Source of the DNA: Gelatoporia subvermispora B
Lineage: Eukaryota; Basidiomycota; Agaricomycetes; Polyporales; Gelatoporiaceae
Assembly (NCBI GenBank): GCA_000320605.2
Contig: KB445797.1
Span: 432,474-496,473 of the forward strand
Direction: 5' to 3'
Length of the DNA stretch: 64,000 nt
Made by a program: the position numbers and the translations under genes. The notes under the pieces were generated by a model. That model did not search any database, had not been told where the DNA came from, and worked only from the letters and a program-made list of their open reading frames with translations. This document shows positions 46,898 through 58,773 of the stretch, one piece after another. Each line of letters begins with the position of its first letter. Position 1 is the first letter of the stretch.

Positions 46898-47803
46898 AAC
46901 TCGGGCGCGGATAGTTTATAGAGGCTTGGAGCCGCATAATTCGTAAAGATGTCTTGCGGAGTGATCTTCGTATGGTAGAAGGAGGCTGCAACACTTCCTT
47001 GCCACTTCCTGTCCTATTCGCGTGACCTGTTGCTTAGTCAGCATGTCACCATTTTAGGCCAAGCGTGGGCTTTGGGCTGACGGTTTCTGATGCCTTCGTT
47101 GCGCTGCCTGCCGCGCTCCGGCCAACGCAGGAAGGTCTTGTAACTATGTGCTGCAGCTTCTGCTGAGCCATATAGTGAATTAATTCTGCTTCTGACGGTA
47201 CCTCTGTACGAGCTTTGAATTTTGATCTTCAATCCGACTCGGAGTTTCTCTACTTTGAAGTTTGAACGGCGTACGCGCTAAGTACGCCCATCACCCGCTG
47301 TACTGATCTACAGAGCTGCACTTGTGTTGACTCTGTGGGCTGTGCAGCAGTGATATACTGAGCATCCCCCAGCCACAAGTCGGTCTCGCGACTATAATAT
47401 TGGGGATGAGCAATGTACCCGATCACCCATTTGAGTCCCTTCTTGCTAGACATTGCACGATCGAAATGCCAATGGGGTGTCTTCCTCTTTTGTTCGTGTC
47501 ATCCCGCTCCCTGAGAAAAATAGCACCGCATCCCGAAATGTGCCGACGGCTGAGACTGAGAGCCACACTTCACTGATGGTATCAAGGTCCAGATAGCATA
47601 GACGACGAGCCGATGAATCCGAAGTGAACGCTTTGGCGGAGTCGGCCTTGCGAAGCGGAGTTATGAACAGGCCCTGATCTTGTAGCGTGATTAGGAATGC
47701 TGCGTGACCTGGCACGACGCTGGGCTGCCTTGTGTGCCTGATATATTCCCTCGGACTAGTGGCTAGGTTGTCTCGTCGCGACTCATGGTCATCCATCTAC
47801 AGC
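46898..47803. other. region between two NLR genes
   Basis: A 116-codon minus-strand frame (47446-47796) and a 67-codon frame (47250-47453) lie here in different frames and do not splice together. The first begins 8 bases from the start of NLR-B on the opposite strand, which makes it doubtful as a gene. No other signal. Confidence 0.35.
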
Positions 47804-50800
47804 ATGTCTAGACGATTTTTACCATGGAAACGCGAAAAACCTCAGAGTGGCTCCCTGAAAACAGCGTCTGCAGAGAGGACGGGGTGGCTTATTCTCAAAG
47901 AGGTGCTCCAGACTGCTCAGGATTGCAGCGACCTCTGTCCTCCCCTGAAAGTGGCACTTGTTGGGATTGTCGAGGCGATGAACGTAGTAGATGTATGTGT
48001 GGATCATCCTCTATACATGATGAATACTTAACATCAAACCCAGAACGTCAAGGACGTGGGTGACGGGTTTCTAAAGATGTCCCGTCGGATCGATGGGTTC
48101 CACAAAATATTCTCTCAGTACAAATCCCAGGAAGATGTTCCTCCTGTGATCCAAAGACGTCTGGATCGTCTGTCGAAGTAAGTTGTGATTTCCGGAAAAT
48201 GTGACGGTAGCATCGTGTTGACGGAATTTCAGGCAGCTCGCATCGATGAAGGACACAATCGAGAGAAAGTTACACCGAGGGCTATGGAAGCGCACGCTCA
48301 GGTCTGTAAGCGACATCGAAGATGTTCAGAGCATCCTGGATGAGCTTGCCACGTTATTAGAACAATTTCAAGTGAGTAGCAAGAACCAAATGTGCAGGTC
48401 GACCTTCATCGCTAACGCATAATCAGATCGACTGTAACCTGAACACCGAAAGAAGAGTCGAGGACATAGCCGCTGAAAGTAAGTGCCAACGCTGCTGATC
48501 ATGAACTCTGCTAATCATATGTAGATGTGCTGAGGAAACTTGAGCATGTCCCAGACGCTGGTATTGACGCGCAGAGCGGCGAGGGGTGTATGGAAGGCAC
48601 TCGCGTCGAACTCTTGCGTACGATCAAATCTTGGAGTCGCAACCCATCTGAATCTCGGGTTTTTTGGCTGGATGGTATGGCCGGAACGGGGAAATCTGCT
48701 ATCGCCCGATCGCTCTGCCGTAGCCTCCAGGAAGAGGACCTGCTTGCTGGCAGCTTCTTCTGCTCCAGAGGAATTCGAGATGTTGTGAAGCACATCGTTC
48801 CGACCCTGGCCATGTCTCTTGCTCGTCACAATGGATTATACAAGCTAGCTCTGTTGGACGTACTACAAGAGACCCCCGACGCGGCGCATGACAAGCTTGA
48901 ACTGCAGATCGAGCGATTGCTCAAGAAGCCTCTTTGCGACACATTCGGTAGCGAGCGGCCAGCTTGGGTCTTCGTCATAGACGCCGTAGACGAATGCTCA
49001 GATGACAAAGCCACGGAAGTCTTGCTATCCGAGCTCGTGTCACAGTCACTCGACATCCCCGTCAAATTCTTCATCACATCCCGACCTGAGCCGCATATCC
49101 GAGCCCATTTCAATATGCGGCCCGAGCTGCATCGCGTCCTGCGGCTCCATGACGTTGAGCAAGACGTTGTTCAAGCGGATATCTCATTCTATATCGTTCA
49201 GCGTCTTCATCAGGTGCGAGAATTCCGACAGCGCTCGGATTCTTCGTACCAGTTTCCCGCAGAGTGGCCCACCGGCGCAGAAGTCGCAGCGATTGCGCAC
49301 CATTCGGGGAAACTCTTCATCTACGCCTTCACTGCAATGGAATACGTCCGACCAGACCCTGTCGAACGTCTCAAAGCGCTGACTGGTTTTCGGGTAACTG
49401 CTGGGCAGCCATTGACGAAGAGAATGGACAATATGTATTCTTTCATCCTGGCGAAGGCCATGAACCCAGACGAACGCGAGAGCTACGAGATCGAGCTGAC
49501 GAAGCGTGTCTTGGGCGCTATCCTCGCTGCGCGCGAACGTCTGCGTGTATCTACCATCAGCGAGCTCATCGGCATACCCGCAGGACGGATTAGGAACATC
49601 CTTGACCCATTGCATGCTGTTGTCTACACGCCTCCGCAAGACAACAACGACGCGGTGTCAACCTTTCATGCGTCGTTTGGAGACTATCTTGTCGCTCGCG
49701 AACGTTCGAAAGAATTCTTCGTGGACGTCTCGAGCAGTCACTTCGATCTGGCAGATGGCTCCCTCAAGGTGATGGGTTCCAACCTGCTACATTTCAATGT
49801 GTCCGGCTGCCGCACGTCGTATCTACCGAATGTTCAGCAACAAATATCGCCTATCCCGGACCACCTTATCTATTCATGTCTCCACTGGTCTCACCATATA
49901 CGAGTTGCGACGAACGTACGATTGCTACTAACGTCCCTGGAGAAAGTTCTACGGGAGAAACTGTTATTTTGGCTGGAGGTACTCAGTGCAGTGCATATGA
50001 GCCACTTAGCGTCAAGGCTCATCATGGGAATGTTAACTGCGCCAAGCATTGTGAGTCAGATCTGTCGAGATAGTAACGAGTTCTGACAAGGTTGACTACA
50101 TTCAGAACAGGAACATATCATCGGCTCTCACGACCTACTTGCGGGAAGCAAACGAATTCGTCATAATGTGCAAAGAGGTCATTGAAATGAGCATACCACA
50201 CATATATCTCTCGAGCCTTCCTTCTGTTCGTCCTTCCTCCAACATTGCGAAGTTGTTTTGGCCGTCATTCACCAACAGACCAGTCATCGAATTGTTGGGT
50301 GCGCGTCCTATATCGAATGCACTCCTTCGGCTTGATGGTCATGCTGGCGCGGTCCGAACTGTCGTATTCTCCCCAGACGGGACCCGAATTGCGTCGGGCT
50401 CGGATGACAGGACAATCCGCATTTGGGATGCAAAGACGGGAGAGCCATCAATGCAGCCACTGGAGGGCCACTCTGGCCGAGTTTGTTCCATTTCGTTCTC
50501 CCCAGACGGATGTCACATGGTGTCCACGTCGGATGACAAGACAATTCGCGTCTGGAATGTGACAACGGACGCACTAATGGTTCATTCAATCGAGTGCGAC
50601 ACTCGAACCGTCTCTTCAATTGTGTTCTCTCCAGATGGGGCACGAATTGTATCGGGCTTAGGTGACGGGACAATCCGTGTCTGGGAGACCCTGACGGGCA
50701 TTCCGTTGGTGCAGTCGAGTCAAGGCCATACCGACTGGATTACATCTGTCGCAATTTCCCCCGACGGAAGCCGGATCGTCTCGGGCTCCGGTGATGCAAC

Positions 50801-52643
50801 AATTCGCGTATGGGATGCAATGACGGGTGAAACATTACTTCAGCCGATCACGGGACACGCTGAGATTGTCAACTCGGTTGCAATTTCTCCAGACGGAACC
50901 CGAATCGTATCATGTTCTGCGGACAGAACGATTCGAGTATGGGATGCAACAACGGGCGAGTCGCTCCTCCATCCCATGGAGGGTCACTCCAACTGGATAG
51001 CATCCGTTGAGTTCTCCCCGGATGGAAGTCAAATTGTATCGTGCTCGTCCGACAGGACAATCCGAATCTGGAATGCCGTGACATGCGAACCGATGACCCA
51101 ACCGTTCGAAGGCCACTCTGACTGGGTTGTATCCGTTGCATTTTCACCAGATGGCACCCGGGTTGTATCAGGATCGCTTGACAGAACTGTCCAGGTTTGG
51201 GACGCACTGAGCAGAGAACCATTAATTCCACCGCTGGAGGGCCATTCCGCTTGGATAACCTCCGTCGCATTCTCTCCTGACGGAGGACAGATTGTGTCGG
51301 GCTGTAGTGACAAGACCGTCAGGGTCTGGGACACAGTCACAGGCAGCCCGATGCTTCCCCCACTGAAGGGACACTTGAACCACATCCAATCTGTAACGTT
51401 CTCTCCCGACGGAGCGAAAATTGCATCATCTGCGTCAGACAAAACCATCCGCATTTGGGATGCAATGACGGGCGAGGCACTGCTGCGACCACTTGAGGGA
51501 CATTCCCACTGGGTCAACTCTGTCACTTTCTCCCCCGATGGGACTCGAATCGCATCAGGATCGCATGACAAGACTATCCGAATCTGGGATGCAATGACGG
51601 GCGAGCCACTGATGCAGCCATTAGAAGGTCATTCTCTCTGGGTCAGATCTATCGCATTTTCCCCTGATGGAAGCCGGATTGCGTCGGGCTCGCACGATAG
51701 GACTCTCCGAATTTGGGATGCGATGACAGGCGAATCGCTCGTTGGACCAATCGAAGGCCATTCTGACTGGGTCTCATCTGTCGCATTTTCCCATGACGGG
51801 GCTCGAATTGTATCGGGTTCAGGAGATAGTACAATCCGTGTCTGGGATGCTACGACAGGCGAGCCGCTGATGGATCCCATCGAGGGGCATTTGGACCGAG
51901 TCACAACGGTCTCATTCTCTCCAGATGATACACGGATCGTGTCGGGATCGTTTGATACCACCATACGGATCTGGAGCGCCGTGACAGGGGAGCCCCTATT
52001 TCAGCCTCTAGAGGGTCACTCGGATTGCGTCAATTCTGTTGTCTTCTCTCCGGACGGGACCCGAGTCGTGTCGGGCTCGGCGGACAAGACAATCCGAGTC
52101 TGGGACTTGATGACTCTGGGCGAACGAGAAGTGCGCCAACTCGAGGATCTTTGTAGCCCAGTCAAACCAACCACATCGACTTCGGACAGAAGCGAGACTG
52201 CGATCGGCTCCGCTGAGAACACGGACCTTACGAGCAGCCTGAAGTCTAATTCACCGAAAGCTGCAATTCACCCCTTTGCCATCTACCCTTACGATTCCGC
52301 ATTCGCCTCCTTCATGACGGGCACTAGGACTGACGTGTCCACGACCGAAGACATCTCAGTCGGTCAGCCTGCTTCCTCACGCGGCCTACATAAAGAGTCC
52401 GTCGTCAAGGATCCTCGAGACTTGTTCAGATTTGATTCAGAAAAGGGGTGGATTAGAGGGCCAGATGGAGAGCTTGTCTTGTGGATTCCTGCTGCATATC
52501 GTCCTGGCCTGTGGCTGCCGCGCAATACGCTCGTCATTGGCCAATCAAGGACTAGATATAATCTGAGTCGCTTTGCTCAAGGCACTAAATGGACCAGTTG
52601 CTATAGACAGGAAGTCGCCGCCCGTGCCCCAATGATGAATTAG
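47804..52643 (+). CDS. NLR-B: helical bundle - NACHT - WD40 STAND NTPase with 14 near-uniform repeats
   Basis: The ATG at 47804 starts MSRRFLPWKREKPQSGS. A helical N-terminal domain of about 200 residues follows (LKVALVGIVEAMNVVD, GDGFLKMSRRIDGFHKIF, RSVSDIEDVQSILDELATLL). This is the layout of the MLKL/HeLo-like four-helix-bundle domains common on basidiomycete NTPases. The NACHT domain has Walker A LDGMAGTGKSAIARSLC, Walker B VFVIDAVDECS and FFITSRPEPHIRAH. The C-terminal part is 14 WD40 repeats (50331-52136). A Ser/Thr-rich linker leads to the tail KGWIRGPDGELVLWIPAAYR and QGTKWTSCYRQEV, stopping at 52643. Four short introns interrupt the N-terminal part, and one near 50055-50105 separates NACHT and WD40 exons. 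No frameshift is seen. By analogy with other fungal NLRs it may act in non-self recognition or cell death, but this is inference. Confidence 0.88.
50331..52136 (+). repeat. 14 tandem 129-bp WD40 repeats in NLR-B
   Basis: There are fourteen consecutive units of exactly 43 codons without any indel. The consensus is LEGHSDWVxSVAFSPDGTRI then VSGSxDxTIRVWDAMTGEPL. Framework positions are almost fixed, and most differences fall at the residues after GHS, around the D after SG, and in the last few residues before the next unit. Fourteen units match two seven-bladed propellers. Confidence 0.9.
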
Positions 52644-52965
52644 GCATAACCACATGTCATGTACGCGTGAGGGTGTCCGCCGAGTGTTCAGGTCGAGCGC
52701 GATTTGTGCCAGTTGGTTGACTTTAATACATTTCATAAAGTTCCTGAGTATGTGAGCAGTCCTCAGCAAACGTCTGATAAAGAGGTTTGCGAGGTCCACG
52801 ACGATGAGCAGAATAGCAGGCGCTAAGACTTTAGCCACAGCACGTGATCGCGACGCGTCTCAAAGTTGAACGCGTCAGTCGAGCGTCTTGCTCTCAGCTT
52901 GGCAACGTCACCACGACAGCCAGCCACTCCTTTGGTCTTACGGTCTCTCCTCGTCTTCTCTCGCA
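52644..52965. other. intergenic region
   Basis: A 3' flank of NLR-B and the promoter of the PIF1 helicase. A 97-codon minus-strand frame overlaps both ends and is taken as a shadow. Confidence 0.5.
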
Positions 52966-55164
52966 ATGGCGCGCACTACTCCATTGAAAACGACCTCAAC
53001 GAATGCTAGGAAGCGCAAGTCCGAGGGCGACGTCCCCGATGCCAAACGCCAGCGAACGATGGACGCATTCTTCACCCCGCGAGTACAGGCTGCGGGCTGC
53101 CCAAAGGACGACAAGGAAGCACGGCAGAATGTAGGACTAAACACAGAGCAGAACAAGGTCCTTAATATGGTCGTTGATGAGGGCAAAAGTGTCTTCTTTA
53201 CTGGCGCCGCAGGTACATCTCGACGACAATCTGCCACGAGTTTTCTGTACTCAACCTTGGCTTGGCTGCGTTACATGTGCTGATTGTTTTCTCCTATGTG
53301 TGACAACAGGGACGGGTAAATCTCTCCTGCTACGTGCGATTATCTCGGCGTTACGCAAGAAGCACGCCAAGAAACCGGAGGTAATTTCTGTCACCGCGAG
53401 CACTGGGATGGCAGCTTCTAATATCGGAGGTACGGAGGGATTTTTATGTTCTATTACATGCGTCTAACGACTTGGATTCAGGAATGACCATACACTCGTG
53501 GGGTGCTGTCACCCCGGGGATGCACAACGTCGACCGTCAGATCAGTTGTATCAAGACATGCAAACCAGCATTCCAGCGTTGGAAAGCAACGCAGGTGCTC
53601 GTCATTGATGAAGGTGCGATTTATGCTACCACATCCATTTTGTGCCGACACCCGTCTGCAGTGTCGATGGTGGATGGACATCTCTTCGACACACTTGCCG
53701 CCCTCGCTGACCGCCTACGAAAGAAGACTGACAAGCCTTTCGGAGGCATACAGGTGTGTGTATATCGTCACCATGCTCAGATATATTTTCCGTGTCCTCG
53801 GATCTGATATGATTTCCTGCTGAAGTTGGTCATTACCGGAGACTTCTTTCAGTTACCCCCTGTAACAAAGTCGGGCACTGAACCTTTTTTTGCATTCGAA
53901 AGCGAAGCGTGGAAGAAGTGTATCGAGCATACAATCACCCTTACTCAAGTATATCGCCAGAAAGACTCCGGTTCGTACCAGCCTCCACGCCCCGGAAACA
54001 ATATTCACCCTCAAACAGAATTTGTTTTCCTTCTGAATGAGCTCCGGAAAGGCGCAATCTCTACTTCCGCGCATAGCACCTTCACTTCACTCTCCCGACC
54101 CCTTCCTCCACACTCTTCTGGGCTCCTCCCAACTGAGCTCTACCCGTTGCGCGCCCAGGTCGAGCGCGCGAACAATACGCGTCTCGCCGCTCTCACCGGT
54201 GGGCTGCACACCTTCGATGCGCGGGACTCGGGTTCATCTCCTCGCGTATTGGAACAAATGGCAGCACCAGTGCGGCTTGCCCTCAAACGCGACGCGCAGG
54301 TTATGCTCATCAAGAACGTAGACGAGCACCTCGTGAACGGGTGCGTGGGGCGCGTGCTAGGGTTTTATGGCTTCCGGGAATGCGTCACATCGGCTGTGGG
54401 CGGGCACACACAGGCGACGGAGACGAAACCGGGCGCGAAGCCGCGCTCGGGTGTACAGGATTCGTCGGCACAGGCGACGAAGAGTACGATGGGGGTAGTG
54501 CGGAACGTGGAAGTCGGTCCAGATGGACGCACACCCGTTGCATCTTACAATGTCCCTGTAGAAGACAAGGAGAACACTATTACAGCTGACACGCTCGCGG
54601 ACAAGAAGCCTGATGTTAAGACAAAGGCGAAGACGAGCTCGAAGGAGGAAGAACTTTTCCCGTTGGTCGAATTCCGTACGTCCAAAGGGACTGAGATCGT
54701 CCTGCTCGGCCGGGAGGAATTCCGTGTAGAGGATAACGAAGGGAAACTGCTTGCAAGGCGTGTACAAGTAAGTGACCTCATTCAAGCAGTGGAATTATGT
54801 ATCTCAATCGTTTCCAGGTTCCATTAGTGCTTGCTTGGGCCATGTCGATCCATAAGAGCCAAGGGCAAACTATCGAGCGGGTTAAGATCGACCTCAAATC
54901 TGTGTTCGAGAAAGGTGGGCCTTCATATCATTTTGCTCCCACCTATGTGTAACTCTCTTGACCCATCTAGGGCAGAGTTATGTCGCACTTTCGCGTGCGT
55001 CCTCTCTGGATGGGCTGCAAGTACTAGGATTTGACGCCAAGAAGGTAGGGCTTGTCTTCGTACCGTCTTCGTCAAAAACTTTAACAGTGTGCCAGGTGAA
55101 AGCACATCCGAAGGTCATCGCATGGAGCGCTGCGCTAGAAAGAGAACGAGATGTCGTAGAGTAA
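52966..55164 (+). CDS. pif1: PIF1-family 5'-3' DNA helicase
   Basis: PIF1 helicases unwind G-quadruplexes and stalled forks and act at telomeres and in mitochondria. The ATG at 52966 gives a basic N-terminus with [11 protein letters not shown]. Motif I is [10 protein letters not shown] after an intron near 53210-53310. Motif Ia is [13 protein letters not shown] and the GMTIHSWG segment follows. Motif II is VLVIDE then [12 protein letters not shown] across an intron. Motif III is [37 protein letters not shown] and the C-terminal motifs [17 protein letters not shown] and [17 protein letters not shown] complete the set. A Lys/Thr/Glu-rich insert of about 90 residues sits between the [11 protein letters not shown] strand and the LFPLVEF strand. 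About nine short introns are needed. All helicase motifs are present. Confidence 0.92.
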
Positions 55165-55396
55165 AAAGACTACAACGCGTATGTAGTTCGATCCCCTGAC
55201 TAAGCTTATTGGTATTTAGTAGCGATTGCTTCACTTGCGTTGCGCATGAGACAAGTTTAAGTACACCGGCAACGCGTGCAAACTCTTGCAGCCATATATG
55301 CTAGCAGTGCTAGAGGTAGTATTGCCGCAAGTTAAGCTTATACAGTGTTAGAAGGGACCTGCGTCGACCCGACCAAAATCAACACAACAAAAACGA

Positions 55397-55491
55397 CTGC
55401 CCCAGTGAGGCTCGAACTCACGACCTTCCGATGTCCCTTGCTTGCATGAAGAATAACAGTCGGACGCTGTAACCAACTCAGCCATGGGGCA
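55397..55491 (-). tRNA. tRNA-Asn(GTT) with a 21-nt intron
   Basis: Read on the minus strand the sequence folds as a tRNA. The acceptor stem is TGCCCCA/TGGGGCA (7 pairs). The D arm is GCTG-AGTTGGTTAC-AGC. The anticodon stem is TCCGA/TCGGA with loop C-T-GTT-A. A 21-nt intron follows base 37. The T arm is GTGAG-TTCGAGC-CTCAC and the discriminator is G. Anticodon GTT reads Asn codons. The intron position after base 37 is the standard eukaryotic one. Confidence 0.93.
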
Positions 55492-55622
55492 CATAGGGTC
55501 ATTGCGATGGTCGACTATGTCAGATACGGTAATATGGCCTAATAATTATCACAGGACTTCCGAACCAACATACTTAGTCGTGGTGTCTAGCGCGATCTGT
55601 AGTAGAGCAATCACGCAACACG

Positions 55623-57487
55623 TTACTGGACGTCCCGCTTCCTGTATCCACCCCACCCTTGTCCAACAACAAGCGCCATCGGCCATTGAGGAGGGATACC
55701 GTACTCTTGTCTGCGTGCCAGCTGCGCCTCCAACGTCTCCAAAACCTCATCGATATTGGGACGTTTTGCCGGAGCCTTCGCCCAGGTGTCGTCCATAAGG
55801 GCCCATATCTCATCGGAGAGCCCAATTTCGGTGGTCCAGGAATACGGCGGTCTCGACGGTAAATAGCCTTCCAAGATACGCACTGCGACGATCTGCGTGT
55901 GCACAGTATGGTATGGTAAAAGGCCTGTGAACATCTTGGAGACCATGAGCAGCGACACGAGTGCATTAGACAATTACACACTTCCCACATTGTCATGCCG
56001 AAGGCGTATATATCGCTACCAAGGGTGTGACGAGGATGAGTGGTACCCTGCGGATCCAGTGATTCCTCCATAAGCTCTGGCGCCTTCCATCGAAGGGTTC
56101 CGGCGCCCGGAGATCCCGTTGGAGTGGTATACAGTTCTATGTTCTGGGTGAGCGTGGAAATTCCAAAATCGCAAAGACAGGCGACTCCGTCTTCGTCCAC
56201 GACGATATTTTGCTAGTCGAATACGTCAGCACAGCTTCGTCGGTATGTATATGGACTAACCGCTTTGAGATCAGCATGTATTACGCCGAGGTTGTGTAAA
56301 TATCTGAGACCTCGCGCAGCGTCAAGCAGCTACGTAATGCGAAGAGATTGTTGTCAGTATTGTCGGTAAGGCATCTGGTCAAAAATTCCCACCAGGCGAA
56401 TGCGATTTGCTCCCGGATTGCCTTTGAGATGCGTACGAAGGTCCTTGCCCTCCATCCATTTAGAGACAAGCGTGAAATTTCTCACTGTTGTGTCCACACC
56501 GTAGAATGGTGTTATGTTCCTATGTCGCAAATACCTCCAGTACACGGCCTCCTTGCAGTATGCCTGTCAGACTAACAATGAATACTGCTTTACCGCCATC
56601 TGCGACAAACCTACCGTGACTTGCGATTCAGGCAGCCTCTGATTCTCGTGGTGTCGAATATGCTTGACAGCTACCTGCTGGCCGTCCAAAGTCCCCATAT
56701 ACACATCGGCCTGTCCCCCTAGGTTTTCTGCTTGCTCGGACTTGAGCCGGATCTTTCCAGGAGGGAGATGGATAGACGGCGGGTACATATTGTTCCTTCT
56801 ACAAAGTTTCCGCATGATTCGAATTCCTCGTTGCTGTGCCTTATTGTCTACCACGCCACGTCGCATTACCTACCGCGCATCAGTTATGACACGAATGCTA
56901 AACTTCGATATTCTCACCGGGTCTAACCAAGCGATGATTGCTTTGGCATCTTCTCCCTTCAGCTTTCGGATTGATTTGCAAGAGTCCTCTGTCAAACTTG
57001 TGAGGACAGCGCCCGAAGCCGGGTCTGATAATCCATGAGCTTGCTATATGGCTAGTCAAGACCTTGCAGCATCCCATAAAATTGTTTGCGAACCTCGAGG
57101 AATTGCCGATGCAGGTCACCAGATGACGCCTCATCGGGACCGAAACTGAGAAACCCTCTGATCGCAAGCTGCATGCGTTGTACCTGTGACTATCAAAGAC
57201 TGAGCCTTCATGGAGGAACTAGAGGAGTCTCCGGCCACTACTCACATCCAACGCCTCAGAAGACATGTTCGGAGCCATATCTTCCGTAGAGTCAATATGT
57301 CACAAGATTCAGCTCTGTGTCTGATGTGGTTGGCTAACGTGAGGAGAAATTGACGAGGATATGGAGGCTGAGAGAAGGTATTTGTGCTGGACAGCACGGC
57401 GATGCTCTGATTGACCATTTTAGAAACATCGATCCACGCGTCTGCACTCGGAGTCCACCGAACGGATATCGGTATCAGCTGCATCAC
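55623..57487 (-). CDS. TKL-type protein kinase with a helical N-terminal region
   Basis: Spliced exons give SLTEDSCKSIRKLKGEDAKA and IIAWLDP, then VMRRGVVDNKAQQRGIRIMR, KLCRRNNMYPPSIHLPPGKI, and a kinase domain. The glycine loop is atypical (NLGGQADVYMG). The ATP-site Lys is in VAVKHIRH and the helix-C Glu in KEAVYWRYLRHRNITPFYGV. The catalytic loop is GVIHADLK, which keeps the Asp but lacks the Arg before it (non-RD). The metal site is CDFGIS, followed by GTLRWKAPELM. The C-lobe reads SDIYAFGMTMWE, MFTGLLPYHTVH and KAPAKRPNIDEVLETLEAQL. The stop is at 55623. N-terminal exons include QRMQLAIRGFLSFGPDEASS. The start may be the ATG at 57278 (MAPNMSSEALD) or at 57487 (MMQLIPISV), or further upstream. 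The same linker and kinase type form the C-terminal half of NLR-C, about 1.3 kb away and divergent. Confidence 0.8.
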
Positions 57488-58773
57488 GCATCAAATATAT
57501 GACAGAACTCAAAAAGTGCAAGAACAAGGTGGCGGCCTTGTGACATGCGACAGGTTCATATCCTATCTTATGCCAGATTTATCTCGAGTATGGTTTATTG
57601 AACGTGCGTGGGATGCGTATCACAGGCTTGGAACAAGGGAGAGACTCATGTGACGAGACGTTGTCCTTTCTTATGTATGACATACAGTCCGAGACGGCAG
57701 CACCCAGGGAAGCAACATCGATGAACCGTGGAGCTGACAGCCGCGAAGCAGAGCGGTCAGTGCCTCGTCGTCAACTCCAATGGCGCCGGCGCAGTTTATG
57801 AACAATAAGATTACAAGCGAAGCAGCTGAAGGAAAAGGTGGATAGTTGATTTGCCAATACTCTTCGGGTGTACTCCGTATCTGGAAGTTGATTGCCTAAG
57901 CATCGGATTGACAGTTTATGTACACATTATTTGGTTTAGTTGACACCATGCCCGTTGCCAGCCTGTGGGAAATTGGATTACACCGTACTGGTCCTACGTG
58001 CTCTGAATCGGCGATGAACTCCTGAGACATTTGCGCCCGATGCCAGGTGATCATTCTCAGTCGGCCCTTAGCCTGCAGGATCCTTCTGCTCTCTTCCAGC
58101 ATGTGACGAAGCGACTTAAGGATTCCTCGGTCCAAGCCAGAAACTTACGACATTGTTGTACAAGGGCGGGCCCGTTGCTCCACGCTCAACTCTACCATCA
58201 TTCAACGTACCGTCAGAGATATGTGAAGGCACCTTGTGATATTGCTCATAGCTTTGTTTTCGTGGCATATCCGAATCGGAGGACCTGACATGTACAATTC
58301 CCTCGCCCGAAATCGCCGCGTCTAACGCCCCTGTTGTTATTGCCCCCAGTGGCGCCTACCATGTCTCTAACAGAGCAATGATGTCGAAGTACAACGCAGA
58401 CGCTTCCAGCGGTGCTAGTTCAAAAGTATCCTAGGGCGTTGAGAAGTCGGGAGGCTGTGTGGCCCGTCAGTGTTACAAGGAATAGGATGGCATCATATCC
58501 ATAGTAACTATCGCTAGCATCGCGACGCTCAATGAGACAAGGATCCCGTCACACCGCAGGGCAGCTTCTCACTGCAATGAATATTATTGTAGGCAAAGGC
58601 ATAGAACGCACGCTTGTCTGCGTGGTTGATGGTCAATGTGTTCGGTGCTTAGAGGCTCTTGTTGCGATTGAGGCCATGGCAACGGCACTTTGTACGGGGA
58701 GCCTTAAGACCATGGGCGTATACACCACAACCTGCCATATCGTCTCATACCACCGTCTTTGTCTCTGTCCGGG
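57488..58773. other. divergent region between the two kinase-bearing genes
   Basis: A minus-strand frame at 57896-58135 contains a helix (GILKSLRHMLEESRRILQAK), and an upstream frame near 58300 starts MPRKQSYEQYHKVPS. These could be 5' exons of the TKL kinase gene, but the joins are not clear. Otherwise this is the shared upstream region of the kinase (minus) and NLR-C (plus). Confidence 0.4.

Noticed and set aside
50245..52222. Many antisense frames inside the WD40 repeats of NLR-B
   Set aside because: The repetitive coding sequence lacks stops in several frames; none is independent of the WD40 frame.
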